Part shown: in pieces, positions 6,243 through 6,790 of the stretch
Numbering within the stretch: position 1 is the first letter of the stretch
How the letters are laid out: each line of letters starts with the position of its first letter
Source: Devosia sp.
Lineage (GTDB): Bacteria; Pseudomonadota; Alphaproteobacteria; Rhizobiales; Devosiaceae
Assembly (NCBI GenBank): GCA_028290245.1
Contig: JAQGKG010000222.1
Coordinates: 1-6,790, forward strand
DNA: 6,790 nucleotides
Direction: 5' to 3'
The notes under the pieces: model-generated
What the model was told of the DNA's origin: nothing
Databases searched by the model: none
Seen by the model: only the letters and a program-made list of their open reading frames with translations
Translations under genes and position numbers: made by a program

Positions 6243-6790
6243 CTAGCGCCCCATCCCCAGCGCCTGGCGGATATTGTCGTCTTCTTCGGTGCGTTGCAGC
6301 ACCACGCCCCACCAGCCCAGCCCATCATATTCCTGGTAGCCGAGTGTTTGTGCGAAGGCGATGATATTGCCCTGCCCGTCGTAATAGCTGCCGCGTTGCC
6401 GCTTCTCGTGGCGCAGGTCGAAGGTGGTGAAAATGCTGTCCGGGCGTGTCGAGGCGATTACCCGCCCCTTGGCGTCGAGCAGCATCACCTCGGTGCGCTC
6501 GGCGACTTTCGGCGGCAATGCCGCCTCGGTCTCGACAATAGACTGGCCCTGGTTTTGCCAGTCGAAATACACGCCCAGCGTACCGAGCACCGCACCATTG
6601 CTGCGGCCGCCCTCGCGCACCGCCGTACTATACACCAGCACGTCCTGCCCGCCGTGTTGCGGGCTCTCGGTGACTTCGCCTACCGCATAGTCACTACCCG
6701 TCGCCAGCCCCCGCGCCGCCTTGAACCACGCCTCGCGCGAAAAATCCGCGCCGAGGATGCTGCGCGAATGCGTGCTGTTAGCACTGGCCA
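6243..6790 (-). CDS. Cache-domain sensor protein, C-terminal part only
   Basis: Open reading continues without a stop from the window edge to TAG at 6243, showing the last 182 residues; the true start is outside. The sequence resembles a Cache-type small-molecule sensing domain: LGADFSREAWFKAARG, then a block including LVYSTAVREGG, GTLGVYFDWQNQ, a second half starting EVMLLDAKGRVIASTRPD, GSYYDGQGNIIAFAQTLGYQ and the closing YDGLGWWGVVLQ. Such domains sense ligands in chemoreceptors, histidine kinases and diguanylate cyclases. Here the protein ends only about 17 residues after the domain (TEEDDNIRQALGMGR), with no membrane helix, HAMP or output domain after it. Any signalling module must therefore lie in the unseen N-terminal part. 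A chemoreceptor-like partner domain is possible but not shown. A GTG at 6641 is only an internal codon, since coding continues upstream of it. Confidence 0.78.
   Translation of the reverse strand, partial: ASANSTHSRSILGADFSREAWFKAARGLATGSDYAVGEVTESPQHGGQDVLVYSTAVREGGRSNGAVLGTLGVYFDWQNQGQSIVETEAALPPKVAERTEVMLLDAKGRVIASTRPDSIFTTFDLRHEKRQRGSYYDGQGNIIAFAQTLGYQEYDGLGWWGVVLQRTEEDDNIRQALGMGR

Noticed and set aside
6243..6641. Sensor gene as a complete 132-residue protein starting at GTG 6641
   Set aside because: The same frame stays open and Cache-like in sequence up to the window edge, so the gene is partial and 6641 is internal.

Overview
The window looks like ordinary chromosome from a GC-rich Alphaproteobacterium, most likely in the Hyphomicrobiales (Devosia-like or rhizobial relatives). 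This rests on strong G/C preference at third codon positions, GTG and TTG starts, and the flavour of the proteins. No ribosomal RNA or other decisive marker is present, so the placement is tentative.

Layout, left to right. (1) Positions 1-1269, minus strand: most of an ettA gene (ABC-F translation factor), cut off at the window edge before its last ~130 codons. (2) A 139-base divergent gap. (3) Positions 1409-3583, plus strand: an AI-2E-family membrane permease with a long cytosolic C-terminal half that ends in a GAF-like domain. (4) Positions 3641-4546, plus strand: a small six-repeat TolB/PD40-type beta-propeller protein, 57 bases downstream and probably co-transcribed. It ends at a likely intrinsic terminator. 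(5) Positions 4536-5762, minus strand: a 12-helix MFS drug-type exporter whose 3' end overlaps the propeller gene tail-to-tail by 11 bases. (6) Positions 5829-6236, plus strand: a MerR-family regulator, divergent from the exporter. (7) Positions 6243-6790, minus strand: the C-terminal 182 residues of a Cache-domain sensor protein whose 5' part lies outside the window.

The clearest functional unit is the exporter/regulator pair. Their 66-base divergent gap holds a textbook MerR-type promoter aimed at the exporter: TTGACC, exactly 19 bases, TAGAGT, with a perfect TCAAGT/ACTTGA dyad between the boxes. It resembles the E. coli soxS operator, although the regulator lacks the SoxR iron-sulfur motif. 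The simplest reading is a ligand- or metal-sensing MerR protein that activates its own efflux pump.

I see no mobile element, CRISPR array, tRNA, rRNA or clearly new multi-gene system. The items most worth a second look are the SoxR-box-like operator paired with a non-SoxR regulator, the permease-plus-GAF fusion, and the sensor that ends in a Cache domain with no membrane helix or output domain after it.
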